A stretch of 64,000 nt of DNA from Casimicrobiaceae bacterium (GCA_026646885.1 JAPKHK010000002.1:424381-488380); one strand, 5' to 3'. Positions 47,228 through 55,691 are shown, counted from the stretch's first letter. Notes: a model not told the origin generated them from the sequence alone. Program-made: numbers and translations.

Positions 47228-49051
47228 GTGTCCTACGAGCCCGACAGTCTTGCCGCGCGGGTGCGCGCGTGCTGTGCCCGGCGCGGTTGCCACCCCACTG
47301 AACTGCTGCAAGTCCTGATCGAGATTCAGGAGGCGGAGGGCTGGCTCGCTCCGCAAGCGATGGCTGTGCTGCAAGCGGAACTGCATCTGCCTCTGAGCAA
47401 GATCAAGGCGGTGGCGAGTTTCTATTCCTTTTTGAGCCTCACCCCGCGCGGCCGCTATCGCGTGCTTTTCGCCGACAACATCATCGAGCGTCAGGCCGGC
47501 AGCTTGCATCTGGTCGAGCAACTGTGCCGCGAGCTGTGGGTGGAGCGCGGCAAGGTGTCTGAAGACGGTTTGGTGAGTGTCGACCTCACTTCGTGCATAG
47601 GCCTCTCCGATCAAGGCCCGGCGGCGCTGGTTAACGGCCGGCCGCTCACCCGGCTCGACGCGGTCAAGGTGAGTGCCATCGCCGCGCTGATTCGCGAGGC
47701 GCGGCCGCTTTCCGCCTGGCCGAGCGAGTTCTTCCGGATCGAAGATCGCATCGAACGGCGCGAGTGTTTACTCGCGGCGCCATTTGCACCGGGCGACGCT
47801 TTGCGCGCCGCCTTGGCGCGAGGCGCCGAGGCCACGCTGCAGGAAATCGCCGCCAGCGGCCTACGAGGTCGCGGTGGGGCGGGTTTTGCCACCGCCGCCA
47901 AATGGTCCGCGGCGCGCGCCGCAGCGGGAGAGGCGCATTATGTGGTGGCCAATGGCGACGAAGGTGAACCCGGCACCTTCAAAGATCGCGTGCTGCTTGC
48001 CCAGCATGCGCACCAGCTCTTCGAGGGCATGAGCATTGCCGCTTGGGTGCTGGGCGCGCGCCAAGGGTTTTTGTACCTGCGCGGGGAATATCGCTACTTG
48101 CGGCCCGCCTTGGAGCGCGTTCTCGATGAGCGCCGCGCGATAGGCCTCTTGGGACAAAACATCTTGGGGCAAGCCGGCTTCGATTTCGACCTCGTCATTC
48201 ACTTGGGCGCGGGCGCTTACGTTTGCGGCGAGGAGAGCGCCTTGCTCGAAAGCCTCGAAGGCAAGCGCGGCACGCCGCGGCTGCGCCCGCCTTTTCCAGT
48301 GACCCACGGTTACTTGGGGCAACCCACGGTGGTCAACAACGTCGAAACTTTTTGCGCCGCGGCGCAGGTGATCTGGACCGGTGCCGAGCGCTGGAAAGCG
48401 CTGGGCACGCCCTTATCGACCGGCACGAAACTGTTGTCGATTTCGGGGGATTGTGCGCGGCCCGGGGTTTATGAAGTGCCCTTGGGCATCAGCGTGGCCG
48501 AGGTGCTGGCCGCTTGCGGCGCGCACGACGCGCAGGCGGTGCAAGTGGGCGGGCCCTCGGGGCACACCGTGCCGCGCGCACAGTTCGCGCGCCGCATCGC
48601 CTTCGAAGATCTGAGCACCGCGGGCGCTTTCATGGTGTTCGACCAAAGCCGCGATCTCTTCGAAGTGGCGCGCAATTTTGTGCATTTTTTTGCCCATGAA
48701 AGCTGCGGCTTCTGCACCCCTTGCCGCGTGGGCACCACCTTGCTGACCAAGCTCATGGACAAGCTGGCCCATGGCCATGGCTCGCCCCAGGATTTTGCCC
48801 GCATCGACACTTTGAACCGCGAACTGCAAGCTCTGAGCCATTGCGGCCTGGGGCAATCGGCCTGCCATCCGGTGCTCGACGGTCTGGCGTTTTTTCGTGC
48901 CGCTTATGATGCCCGTCTGGCGCATCGCGATTTCGTGCCCGCCTTCGACCTCGACCAGGCGCTCGCCACCGCCCGCGCCATGACCGGGCGCGACGACCCG
49001 GCCGCTCATTTGCCGCGCGGTGGCGACGCCCCCGCCGCGCCCACATCATGA
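47228..49051 (+). CDS. hoxF: NAD-reducing hydrogenase diaphorase subunit HoxF
   Basis: The NAD(H)/FMN subunit of the soluble bidirectional [NiFe] hydrogenase. The 607 residues compare with 602 in Cupriavidus. A NuoE/HoxE-like N-terminal domain (about 1-155) precedes a NuoF-like domain. NADH site: GLRGRGGAGFATAAKW. FMN site: ANGDEGEPGTFKDR. [4Fe-4S] ligands: SCGFCTPCRVG plus HCGLGQSAC. In the N-terminal domain the first CX4C pair of NuoE is absent (ADNIIERQAG) and only one cysteine of the second remains (CIGLSDQGP), so that [2Fe-2S] cluster is probably missing. GTG start; overlaps hoxU by 4 bases. Confidence 0.93.
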   Translation: MSYEPDSLAARVRACCARRGCHPTELLQVLIEIQEAEGWLAPQAMAVLQAELHLPLSKIKAVASFYSFLSLTPRGRYRVLFADNIIERQAGSLHLVEQLCRELWVERGKVSEDGLVSVDLTSCIGLSDQGPAALVNGRPLTRLDAVKVSAIAALIREARPLSAWPSEFFRIEDRIERRECLLAAPFAPGDALRAALARGAEATLQEIAASGLRGRGGAGFATAAKWSAARAAAGEAHYVVANGDEGEPGTFKDRVLLAQHAHQLFEGMSIAAWVLGARQGFLYLRGEYRYLRPALERVLDERRAIGLLGQNILGQAGFDFDLVIHLGAGAYVCGEESALLESLEGKRGTPRLRPPFPVTHGYLGQPTVVNNVETFCAAAQVIWTGAERWKALGTPLSTGTKLLSISGDCARPGVYEVPLGISVAEVLAACGAHDAQAVQVGGPSGHTVPRAQFARRIAFEDLSTAGAFMVFDQSRDLFEVARNFVHFFAHESCGFCTPCRVGTTLLTKLMDKLAHGHGSPQDFARIDTLNRELQALSHCGLGQSACHPVLDGLAFFRAAYDARLAHRDFVPAFDLDQALATARAMTGRDDPAAHLPRGGDAPAAPTS

Positions 49052-49764
49052 GCGCCGAAACCTTCTTGCTCGACGGTGTGGCCGTGGCCTTCACGCCCGG
49101 GCAAACGATTTTGCAAGCCGCGCGTGCCGCGGGCCTGTTCATTCCGCATTTGTGTTATCACCCCGCGCTCAAACCCCATGGTTCTTGCCGCGTCTGCATG
49201 GTCCAAGTGGAGGGCCGCTTCGCGCCTTCCTGCGCGACACTCGCCCGCGCCGGCTTAACCGTGGCAAGCGAAGTGCCCGAACTGCAAACCCTGCGCCGCA
49301 GCTTGGTGGAAATGTTGTTCGTCGAAGGCAACCACTTTTGCCCCTCTTGCGAAAAAAGTGGCGACTGCCAGTTGCAGGCCACGGCTTATCAATTGGGCAT
49401 GGTGGCGCCGCAGTTCGACTACCTCTATCCCGACCGCGCGGTCGATGCCTCGCACCCCGATTTTTTGCTCGATTTCAACCGCTGCATATTGTGTTCGCTG
49501 TGCGTGCGCGCCTCGCGCGATGTCGATGGCAAAAACGTCTTCGGTCTCGCGGCGCGCGGTTTGGCCACTCGCCTCACGGTGAACGCCGCCAGCGGCCGCT
49601 TGGGTGACACCGATTTCGCGGTCGGCGATTTTGCCGCGAAGGTGTGCCCGGTAGGCGCCATCCTCAAGAAACGCCAAGGCTTTCAAGTGCCCATCGGCGA
49701 GCGCACTTACGATCGGCACACCATCGCCGAAATCGATCAACACGCACCCCCTCGCGATGACTAA
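49048..49764 (+). CDS. hoxU: NAD-reducing hydrogenase diaphorase subunit HoxU
   Basis: A 238-residue electron-transfer subunit homologous to the N-terminus of NuoG. A ferredoxin-like [2Fe-2S] domain has CYHPALKPHGSCRVC and a later PSC. The His-Cys3 [4Fe-4S] site is GNHFCPSCEKSGDC. A 4Fe-4S site is CILCSLCVRASRD with the fourth ligand in VCPVGAI. HoxU carries electrons between HoxF and the HoxY/HoxH module. The ATG overlaps the hoxF stop (ATGA), and its own stop overlaps hoxY by 8 bases. Confidence 0.94.
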   Translation: MSAETFLLDGVAVAFTPGQTILQAARAAGLFIPHLCYHPALKPHGSCRVCMVQVEGRFAPSCATLARAGLTVASEVPELQTLRRSLVEMLFVEGNHFCPSCEKSGDCQLQATAYQLGMVAPQFDYLYPDRAVDASHPDFLLDFNRCILCSLCVRASRDVDGKNVFGLAARGLATRLTVNAASGRLGDTDFAVGDFAAKVCPVGAILKKRQGFQVPIGERTYDRHTIAEIDQHAPPRDD

Positions 49765-50293
49765 GCTCAAAGTCGCCACTGTGTCGCTGGCCGGATGTTT
49801 CGGCTGCCACATGTCGCTCTTGGACATCGACGAGCGGCTCTTCGAACTTTTGCCGCACGTGGAATTCGACCGCTCGCCCCTCACCGACCTCAAAACCTGC
49901 GGTCCCTGCGATGTCGGCCTGGTGGAAGGCGGCGTGTGCAACGCCGAAAACGTCGAAGTGCTGCGTGCTTTTCGCAAGCAATGCCGCATTCTGGTGGCGG
50001 TGGGCGCTTGCGCCATCAACGGCGGCTTGCCCGCGCAACGCAATCATCTCTCACTGGCCGCGGTACTGCACGAAACCTATCAGGCCAGCCCCGGCTTGGC
50101 GGCGGGCGGCATTCCCAACGATGCGGAATTGCCCCTGCCGCTCGATCAAGTGCACCCGCTGCATGAAGTGGTGCGCATCGATTATTTCTTGCCCGGCTGC
50201 CCGCCTTCGGCTGAGGTCTTCTGGACTTTCTTGAGCGACCTGCTGGCCAAGCGCGAGCCCCAGTTGCCCACGCGCCTCATCCACTATGACTGA
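49757..50293 (+). CDS. hoxY: NAD-reducing hydrogenase small subunit HoxY
   Basis: The 178-residue small subunit of the hydrogenase module. It carries the proximal [4Fe-4S] cluster through AGCFGCHMS, GGVCNAEN, VGACAING and LPGCPPSA, all present. It has no twin-arginine signal, which fits a cytoplasmic enzyme. It overlaps hoxU by 8 and hoxH by 8 bases, so equimolar translation with its partners is likely. Confidence 0.94.
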   Translation: MTKLKVATVSLAGCFGCHMSLLDIDERLFELLPHVEFDRSPLTDLKTCGPCDVGLVEGGVCNAENVEVLRAFRKQCRILVAVGACAINGGLPAQRNHLSLAAVLHETYQASPGLAAGGIPNDAELPLPLDQVHPLHEVVRIDYFLPGCPPSAEVFWTFLSDLLAKREPQLPTRLIHYD

Positions 50294-51752
50294 AGCTCAG
50301 CCCACCCCCGCCGCCGCCAAACCCTTGCGCCGTGTGGCCATCGACCCGGTGTCGCGCGTCGAAGGCCACGGCAAAATCACCCTGCTTTTGGACGACAAGA
50401 ACCGGGTGCACGAAGCGCGCCTGCACATCGTGGAGTTTCGCGGCTTCGAGCGTTTCATTCAGGGGCGGCCTTATTGGGAAGTGCCGGTGATGGTGCAGCG
50501 CCTGTGCGGCATTTGCCCGGTGAGCCATCAACTGGCCGCCGCCAAGGCACTCGATGCCGTGGTGGGTGCACAGCGCCTCACGCCCGCCGCCGAACACCTG
50601 CGCCGCCTTTTGCACTACGGGCAGATTTTGCAATCGCACGCTTTGCATTTCTATTACCTTGCGGCACCGGATTTGTTGTTCGGGTTCGAGAGCGATGCGG
50701 CACGGCGCAATATCGTCGGCGTCGCCGAAAAGCATCCCGAAGTGGCGCGGCGCGGCGTGCTCTTGCGCAAGTTCGGGCAAGAGGTCATCGCCGCCGTCGC
50801 CGGCAAACGCATTCACGGCACCGGCGCCATTCCCGGTGGCGTGAACAAAGCGCTCGCTGGCGAAGACGCGAAAGCGCTGCTCGCCGATATTTACCCCATC
50901 ATCGGCTGGTGCCGCGAGGCGGTGGGCCTGGTGCGCGATTTGCACTTGGCCAACCCCGCGCTCTACGACAGCTTTGGCGCTTTCCGCGCGCATCTTCTGT
51001 CGCTCGTCGGCCCCCAAGGCGAAATGGATTTGTACGACGGCCGCATACGCGTGCGCAACGCCGGCGGCCTCATCGTGATGGACGGGCTCGAACCCGCGCG
51101 TTACTTGGACTACCTCGCCGAAGAAGTGAAGCCCTGGAGCTACATGAAGTTCCCTTTCCTCAAGGCGTTGGGCCAGGCGCACGGCTGGTATCGGGTGGGG
51201 CCGCTGTCGCGCGTGCAGAATTGCGATTTCATCCCCACCCCCCTCGCCGAAAAGGAGCGGCGCGAATTCATCGACTACGCCGGCGGCGAGCCCCTGCGCG
51301 CACCGCTCGCCTACCACTGGGCGCGCATGATCGAAATGTTGCACGCCGCCGAAACCATCAAAGACCTCTTGCAAGATGAAGCGGCCAAGAGCGGCCCGCT
51401 CCTCACCGCAGGCCCACGAAAACAAGAAGGCATAGGCGTGATCGAAGCCCCGCGCGGCACGCTGATTCACCATTACCGCGTGGGTGAAGACGACCTCGTC
51501 ACCTGGTGCAACCTCATCGTCTCCACCACTCACAACAACCAAGCGATGAACGAAGCCCTGCGCGAAGTGGCGCGGCGTTACCTCGACGGCCGCGAACTCA
51601 CCGAAGGCCTCTTGAATCATCTCGAAGTGGCCGTTCGCGCCTTCGACCCCTGCCTCTCCTGCGCTACCCACGCCCTCGGCAAAATGCCCCTGCAAGTGGA
51701 ACTGCAGGATGCCGCCGGCGAACTGATCGCCCGCCGCAGTCGTGGCGCTTGA
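50286..51752 (+). CDS. hoxH: NAD-reducing hydrogenase large subunit HoxH
   Basis: The 488-residue catalytic subunit holding the Ni-Fe(CN)2CO site. The ligands are Cys74/Cys77 in RLCGICPVSH and Cys456/Cys459 in DPCLSCATH. By family, the endopeptidase HoxW cuts after His462, releasing the tail that starts ALGKMPLQVEL (26 residues here) once nickel is inserted. DPVSRVEGHGKI near the N-terminus is the other large-subunit signature. hoxW overlaps the 3' end by 11 bases. No hyp genes for cofactor assembly lie in the window. Confidence 0.95.
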   Translation: MTEAQPTPAAAKPLRRVAIDPVSRVEGHGKITLLLDDKNRVHEARLHIVEFRGFERFIQGRPYWEVPVMVQRLCGICPVSHQLAAAKALDAVVGAQRLTPAAEHLRRLLHYGQILQSHALHFYYLAAPDLLFGFESDAARRNIVGVAEKHPEVARRGVLLRKFGQEVIAAVAGKRIHGTGAIPGGVNKALAGEDAKALLADIYPIIGWCREAVGLVRDLHLANPALYDSFGAFRAHLLSLVGPQGEMDLYDGRIRVRNAGGLIVMDGLEPARYLDYLAEEVKPWSYMKFPFLKALGQAHGWYRVGPLSRVQNCDFIPTPLAEKERREFIDYAGGEPLRAPLAYHWARMIEMLHAAETIKDLLQDEAAKSGPLLTAGPRKQEGIGVIEAPRGTLIHHYRVGEDDLVTWCNLIVSTTHNNQAMNEALREVARRYLDGRELTEGLLNHLEVAVRAFDPCLSCATHALGKMPLQVELQDAAGELIARRSRGA

Positions 51753-52263
51753 AGCAAACGCGCCCAACATAGCCCCCGTGCTCGTGCTCGCCTGCGGCAA
51801 TCCCAGCCGTGGTGACGATGCCTTGGGGCCTTTGTTTATCGAGGCGCTGGAGCGCGATTATCAAGAGTCTATCGCAGCAGGCAAATTGGAATGCCGGTGG
51901 AAGTATCAGTGGCAGATTGAAGACGCCCTGGCGCTGGTAGGGCGAAGGCGGGTGTTGTTTGTGGATGCGGTGGTGGGGAGTGGGGTGTCTTGCGACATGG
52001 CCGCCGTGCCGCGCGTTGAAGGGCGGGGTGTGTTGAGCCACGCCTTGTCGGCGGGGGAATTGCTGGTCGTGTATCGGCGGTTGTATGGCGAGGCTGAGTG
52101 TAGTGCCGAGGTGTTGGGGATTGGTGGGGTTGGGTTTGAATTGGGGGCGGGGGTGTCGGGGTTGGGGGAAAAAAATCTTGCGGCGGCGTTGAAGGTGTTT
52201 GCGGGATGGTTCGGGGAGGCGTTGGGATCTGGGGGGTGGGGCGGGAGCGCGGCGGGTTTATGA
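51742..52263 (+). CDS. hoxW: Hydrogenase maturation endopeptidase HoxW
   Basis: A 173-residue nickel-dependent protease of the HyaD/HoxW family that removes the C-terminal peptide of HoxH. LACGNPSRGDDALGP carries the first metal-binding acid, VLFVDAVVG the second, and LSHALSAGELL the histidine. The start is GTG 51742 inside the hoxH 3' end. The last third uses GGG/GGT glycine codons heavily, giving many G-runs on the plus strand, unlike the GGC preference elsewhere. A hairpin terminator follows the stop at once. Confidence 0.9.
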   Translation: MALEANAPNIAPVLVLACGNPSRGDDALGPLFIEALERDYQESIAAGKLECRWKYQWQIEDALALVGRRRVLFVDAVVGSGVSCDMAAVPRVEGRGVLSHALSAGELLVVYRRLYGEAECSAEVLGIGGVGFELGAGVSGLGEKNLAAALKVFAGWFGEALGSGGWGGSAAGL

Positions 52264-52264
52264 C

Positions 52265-52287
52265 TCCGGGAAAACCCGGAAGGTTTT
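52265..52287 (+). terminator. Intrinsic terminator of the hox operon
   Basis: TCCGGG and CCCGGA (52265-52270 and 52275-52280) form a perfect 6-bp stem with an AAAA loop, followed by AGGTTTT. It starts 2 bases after the hoxW stop. The stem is short for this GC content, but position and T-rich tail fit a Rho-independent terminator. Confidence 0.6.
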
Positions 52288-52319
52288 ATCGAGCGCGTGC
52301 CCTTTCTCGATTGTGGTGC

Positions 52320-52519
52320 AGAGCCTGTCCGGAAGTTTGTGTGCGAGGCATATCATGAAGCCTGAAAGGAGCATGTATGCCGAGCAAGACGAGCAAGAAG
52401 AAGGCGACGGTGGGGCTGCCGCGCATCCCGAAAGAGGTCAATGCCGCCTCCATGGCCTTCAAGAAGGCGCTGATCGAACGCGCCCTGGGCGCGGAGCTGA
52501 GCCATCACCTGGGCTACGG
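52320..52519 (+). mobile_element. IS256-type insertion sequence remnant (left end and transposase N-terminus)
   Basis: From 52377 an ATG-led frame reads MPSKTSKKKATVGLPRIPKE, then NAASMAFKKALIERALGAEL and SHHLGY, like the N-terminus of IS256-family transposases (residues up to about position 48). Homology stops at about 52519, where the frame changes character. The sequence GAGCCTGTCCGGAAGTTTGTGTG (in part 52320-52339) just upstream looks like an IS256-type terminal repeat. More than 85 percent of a usual 400-residue transposase, and the right end, are missing. The stretch between IPKE and NAAS may itself contain a small internal deletion. Confidence 0.65.
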
Positions 52520-52522
52520 AGC

Positions 52523-52915
52523 GGCAAGGTCAAAACCGGCGAGGGCATTTATCGCGCCCAATGCGCCGCCTGTCACGGCGAGCGTGGCATCGAAGGCCCG
52601 GCGACTCGTCTGACCGGCTCCGAGGGATTCTTTGCTTGGGACGATCCTCTGCGCATTCTGCGCACACGCCAATATCCCATGGTGATCATGAGCACCGGCG
52701 CCCGCTGGCCCTACGCCACAACGCTGTTCGACTATGTGCGCCGTGCCATGCCGCACACCGCGCCGAAGAGCTTGAGCAATGACGAAGTCTATGCCATCAC
52801 CGCGTACTTGCTGCACCTCAACGGGTTGGTCGAGGCCGATGCAGTCATCGACGCAAAGACCCTGCCTTCGGTGGTCATGCCGGCCCGCGCGCAAAGTGTT
52901 TCCGCTTGGCCGTGA
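52523..52915 (+). pseudogene. 5'-truncated cytochrome c, SoxD/SorB-like
   Basis: From about 52523 the frame reads KVKTGEGIYRAQCAACHGER (haem c motif CAACH), then a WPYATTLFDYVRRAMPHTAP block, LSNDEVYAITAYLLHLNG and PSVVMPARAQ, ending at 52915. This block order matches the cytochrome subunit of sulfite dehydrogenase/SoxCD. Signal peptide and N-terminal part are absent; the sequence begins within 4 bases of the IS256 stub. The open frame upstream to 52199 runs through hoxW and transposon DNA and is not a real N-terminus. Without export the haem could not be attached, so I call it a pseudogene. Confidence 0.72.
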
Positions 52916-53260
52916 GTTATTGCGCGCATCGAGGCAAGACGTTCGATCGGCAGCCGTATGCCGCCACCAAGCCGCCGCTAGCGGGAAGGCCCCGCGCGCA
53001 GCCCAAATGCCCGGCAAATCCCTGGTACGCACGACAGCCCAGCATTCTGCGAGCCATCGCCATGATTAGCCACTGCTTGTTGCGACGCTGCGACGCGAAA
53101 TGCGGGGGAATTGTCGGCCGAGTAGGAATATCCTTTCTGAAATTCCTGGTGGATAATAGTTTCCTCGGTCGCGGTCGCCAGAGCAGATCACCCGCCCAGG
53201 GCGCTGATCGAATGCGGTGGCGCCCGCTCACCTCTAACCGCGAATCGAATAGGCGCAGGC
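52916..53260. other. Gene-free interval before the radical SAM gene
   Basis: About 345 bases with no convincing gene. An AT-richer patch around 53125-53165 contains GATAAT (53152-53157), a possible -10 box for the radical SAM gene about 105 bases downstream, without a good -35 partner. The first part is probably more remnant DNA from the deletion that left the cytochrome stub. Confidence 0.35.
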
Positions 53261-54172
53261 ATGGAGCACCAGGTATTCCTTGAGGCAATCGACCAGTGGC
53301 GATCGGAAATCAGATCGCTGAATGTGCGTGACGGCCACACCGCCATCTTGCCCGGGTCCGCCGCGGCGGGAATCTCAAGGGGTTGCGAAGCCTGTAAGGC
53401 CGGCAAGTGGTATTGCCTGTTCATCGGCAGTCGCTGCAACCTCACTTGCTCGTTCTGCGTGCGCGGGCATGAAACCGCCAAACTTTGCGACGATCCGATG
53501 AAGGCCGTGGGCGGCAAGCACCTGGGTAATGTCGTGACGGACCAGGAAGTGCTGGCGGAGCTGGCGCAGTCTCCCTACCTCGATGGATTCTCCTTTTCTG
53601 GTGGAGAGCCTTGGATGTACTTGAACCGCGTGATGGCGCTCTCCAAGGAAATCAGCAGGCAGTTTCCGAAAACCTACCAGTGGATCTACACCAACGGCAC
53701 CATGGTGGACCCCAAGCGGGCGGAAGAGCTGCACTCCAGTGGCATACAAGAGATTCGCTTCGATACCGCTGCTACCGACTTCTCTCCCAAAGTTATGGAA
53801 AAGATTGCCATGGCGCGTAAGATCTTTCCCATTGTGACGATCGAAACCCCGGTCTTGCCCGGGTCGGAGGACGCGTTATTGGCGTGCCTCGATGCCGCCG
53901 CAGAAATCGGCATCGATCACGTCAATTTGCACGATCTCAAGATCACCAAGGATCTTCGGATGGAACCGCCCGCGCCCGACGAAATCTGTGAGAACCCAGA
54001 GATTCCCGGGATACGCAATTGGGCGAACAGCACCAGAGCGGTTTACCAGGTCATGAAAGAGGCGGCGCTGCGGGGCTATCCGATGTCGATTCACGACTGC
54101 ACCTATCCGAACGTGGTGAACCAGCAGAAGAAGTTCATTACCAACGCGACAGGGCATCAATTCGGCGGTTAG
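53261..54172 (+). CDS. Radical SAM protein of unknown function
   Basis: A 303-residue radical SAM enzyme. The cluster motif is CNLTCSFC (Cys59, 63, 66), preceded by three more cysteines (Cys42, 45, 52 in GCEACKAGKWYC) that could bind an extra cluster or zinc. The SAM-binding glycine motif is FSFSGGEPWMYLN; QWIYTNGTMVD and IRFDTAATDF follow the expected strands. There is no SPASM tail. I cannot assign a substrate. It faces the methyltransferase/carbamoyltransferase group and might act on the same product. It is convergent to that operon. Confidence 0.78.
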   Translation: MEHQVFLEAIDQWRSEIRSLNVRDGHTAILPGSAAAGISRGCEACKAGKWYCLFIGSRCNLTCSFCVRGHETAKLCDDPMKAVGGKHLGNVVTDQEVLAELAQSPYLDGFSFSGGEPWMYLNRVMALSKEISRQFPKTYQWIYTNGTMVDPKRAEELHSSGIQEIRFDTAATDFSPKVMEKIAMARKIFPIVTIETPVLPGSEDALLACLDAAAEIGIDHVNLHDLKITKDLRMEPPAPDEICENPEIPGIRNWANSTRAVYQVMKEAALRGYPMSIHDCTYPNVVNQQKKFITNATGHQFGG

Positions 54173-54247
54173 ATGTGGCGGGAGCGATGAGTTCAAAGCA
54201 GTTGGAGCGGCGAGGTGCGATAGAGTTTCCGTGACGACCGCCCATCT

Positions 54248-54263
54248 GACGGCCTTCGCCGTC
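54248..54263. terminator. Small hairpin between convergent genes
   Basis: GACGGC and GCCGTC form a perfect 6-bp stem with a CTTC tetraloop in the 153-base gap between the radical SAM and methyltransferase genes. A T-rich patch (TATTTTCTT) follows about 10 bases later on the plus strand. A weak terminator candidate only. Confidence 0.3.
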
Positions 54264-54325
54264 AACGGCGGCTATTTTCTTGGGCTCGCAAGCGCTTCCA
54301 ACGATGCTGGGCAGCGCGGTGTCTA

Positions 54326-55378
54326 CTATCGCTTCCGGCCGATCATGATGAACAATCCGCCGTCCTTTCCGCCGGAAAGCAGCATGTCTAGTTGCGTTCC
54401 GATTCGACTCACGATGTTTCCAGGAGCGTGACCCGCGAATAGTTGGTCGTCAGGACAATAGGGCATGCCATCCAAGCGGGGGACGGCATTGACGAACTCC
54501 AATCCGTGGCGGTCGAACCACTTGAGCACTTCATCCATCGAATGACGTGTCTCATGCGGATGCCGATACTGATCCATGTACCATGCCCTGCTGCGATTGG
54601 ACACGGCTTTCCCCACATCACCGAGGCGGCGGTCGAGAAAATGATAGCGCGAGCCAAACTTCGCGAATATCCAGCGCTTCCATAACGTCGGCAGCCTTCC
54701 GTAATAGTTGTACAGGCCGAGCAAAAAATAACCGCCTGGCTTCAGTTTGGCGGCCAGGGTGCGGAAGGCGCGCTCGCAATCCCCGGTATGGTGAAGTACG
54801 CCATTGGAAATCACCAAGTCAAAGGATGCGTCGCGGAAGGGTGGGTGAAAGATGTTCATCTGCAGAAAGCCGACGTTGCGGATCGCATATCGATCAGCGA
54901 AGCCTTTCGCGAGCCGAAGAGAGTTTAGGCACATATCGCCGGCGAAGACCTCGCGTTTCCAGGACATCCCCAGGAAATTGCTCAGTTGCCCGGTGCCGCA
55001 GCCGGCCTCGAGAATCAATGCTCCGGCGGGAAGCTGCTCATCCAATTGCGCCGCAAATAGCCCGCGACGTGCCTTGTCGATCAAGCTATCGCGGGAGTCC
55101 AGACCGTCATAGTTCGGAAACGGCGTCTCCTCGTAAAACGCCTTCACAACTTCGGTAAGGTTGTCCAATGAGCCGTCTTGCGCGGAAGCGGAAGGAACGA
55201 AGAAGTTGGGGATGCCATCTGTAATCTCGATTCTTCGCTGATCGGAGATGATCCCGGCGTCGGTGACCGCGACCGGTCCAGCATTGGCGGGGTCGATCAA
55301 GATGTCCGCATGAGCCGAGAATAGCTGCGATGGAGTGGGGGAGGGGACGAGCAGGGGCGAGTCTTGCATCTTCTTCAT
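54326..55378 (-). CDS. Class I SAM-dependent methyltransferase
   Basis: A 350-residue protein. The N-terminal roughly 75 residues resemble a Trm112-like lid (ILIDPANAGPV, RRIEITDGIPNFFVP) but lack its cysteines. The Rossmann methyltransferase core has SAM motif I LEAGCGTGQLSNFLG, motif II FAGDMCLNSL and motif IV FDLVISNGVLHHTGD. The C-terminal extension (about 225-350) is family-specific. Such proteins often modify sugars or natural products. It is on the same strand as the carbamoyltransferase operon but 313 bases beyond the SGNH gene. Substrate unknown. Confidence 0.82.
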   Translation of the reverse strand: MKKMQDSPLLVPSPTPSQLFSAHADILIDPANAGPVAVTDAGIISDQRRIEITDGIPNFFVPSASAQDGSLDNLTEVVKAFYEETPFPNYDGLDSRDSLIDKARRGLFAAQLDEQLPAGALILEAGCGTGQLSNFLGMSWKREVFAGDMCLNSLRLAKGFADRYAIRNVGFLQMNIFHPPFRDASFDLVISNGVLHHTGDCERAFRTLAAKLKPGGYFLLGLYNYYGRLPTLWKRWIFAKFGSRYHFLDRRLGDVGKAVSNRSRAWYMDQYRHPHETRHSMDEVLKWFDRHGLEFVNAVPRLDGMPYCPDDQLFAGHAPGNIVSRIGTQLDMLLSGGKDGGLFIMIGRKR

Positions 55379-55691
55379 TTGCGTCCGCGGTCAGAGTAGC
55401 CCGACGCTCTGCAACAATTCCTCGGCGGGAAGGTTGCCGCGATATCGCGGTTCATTGAAGCGCGAAGCCTGAGTGCCTGGGGCGTGAAAATATCCACGAT
55501 GTGATCTGGCGGCTTCACCGCGCCAAACCCGGCTTTGGCCCACGCGCGAACAGCCAGCCCGCGGTTGGCCTTGAACGCGAGGCGGGCAGTCCTTGCGCCG
55601 GAGGGCGCCACACGGACGCCTCCCTCGCCGATGTTGGAGCAAGGCAAGCTGCGGCGAAGGATCTTGGACAAGTCGGACACGAACTCGAGAT
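55379..55691 (-). other. Gap with possible degraded coding remnant
   Basis: No intact gene is seen. On the minus strand two frames look protein-like in succession: FKANRGLAVRAWAKAGF and VKPPDHIVDIFTPQALRLR in one, then FNEPRYRGNLPAEELLQSVG in another. Together they recall the C-terminus of a sugar- or methyl-transferring enzyme with a frameshift. This is a weak impression. The insertion separates the SGNH gene from the methyltransferase gene. Confidence 0.25.

Noticed and set aside
52199-52522. N-terminal extension of the cytochrome frame
   Set aside because: It runs through hoxW, the terminator and IS DNA in another frame and resembles no protein.
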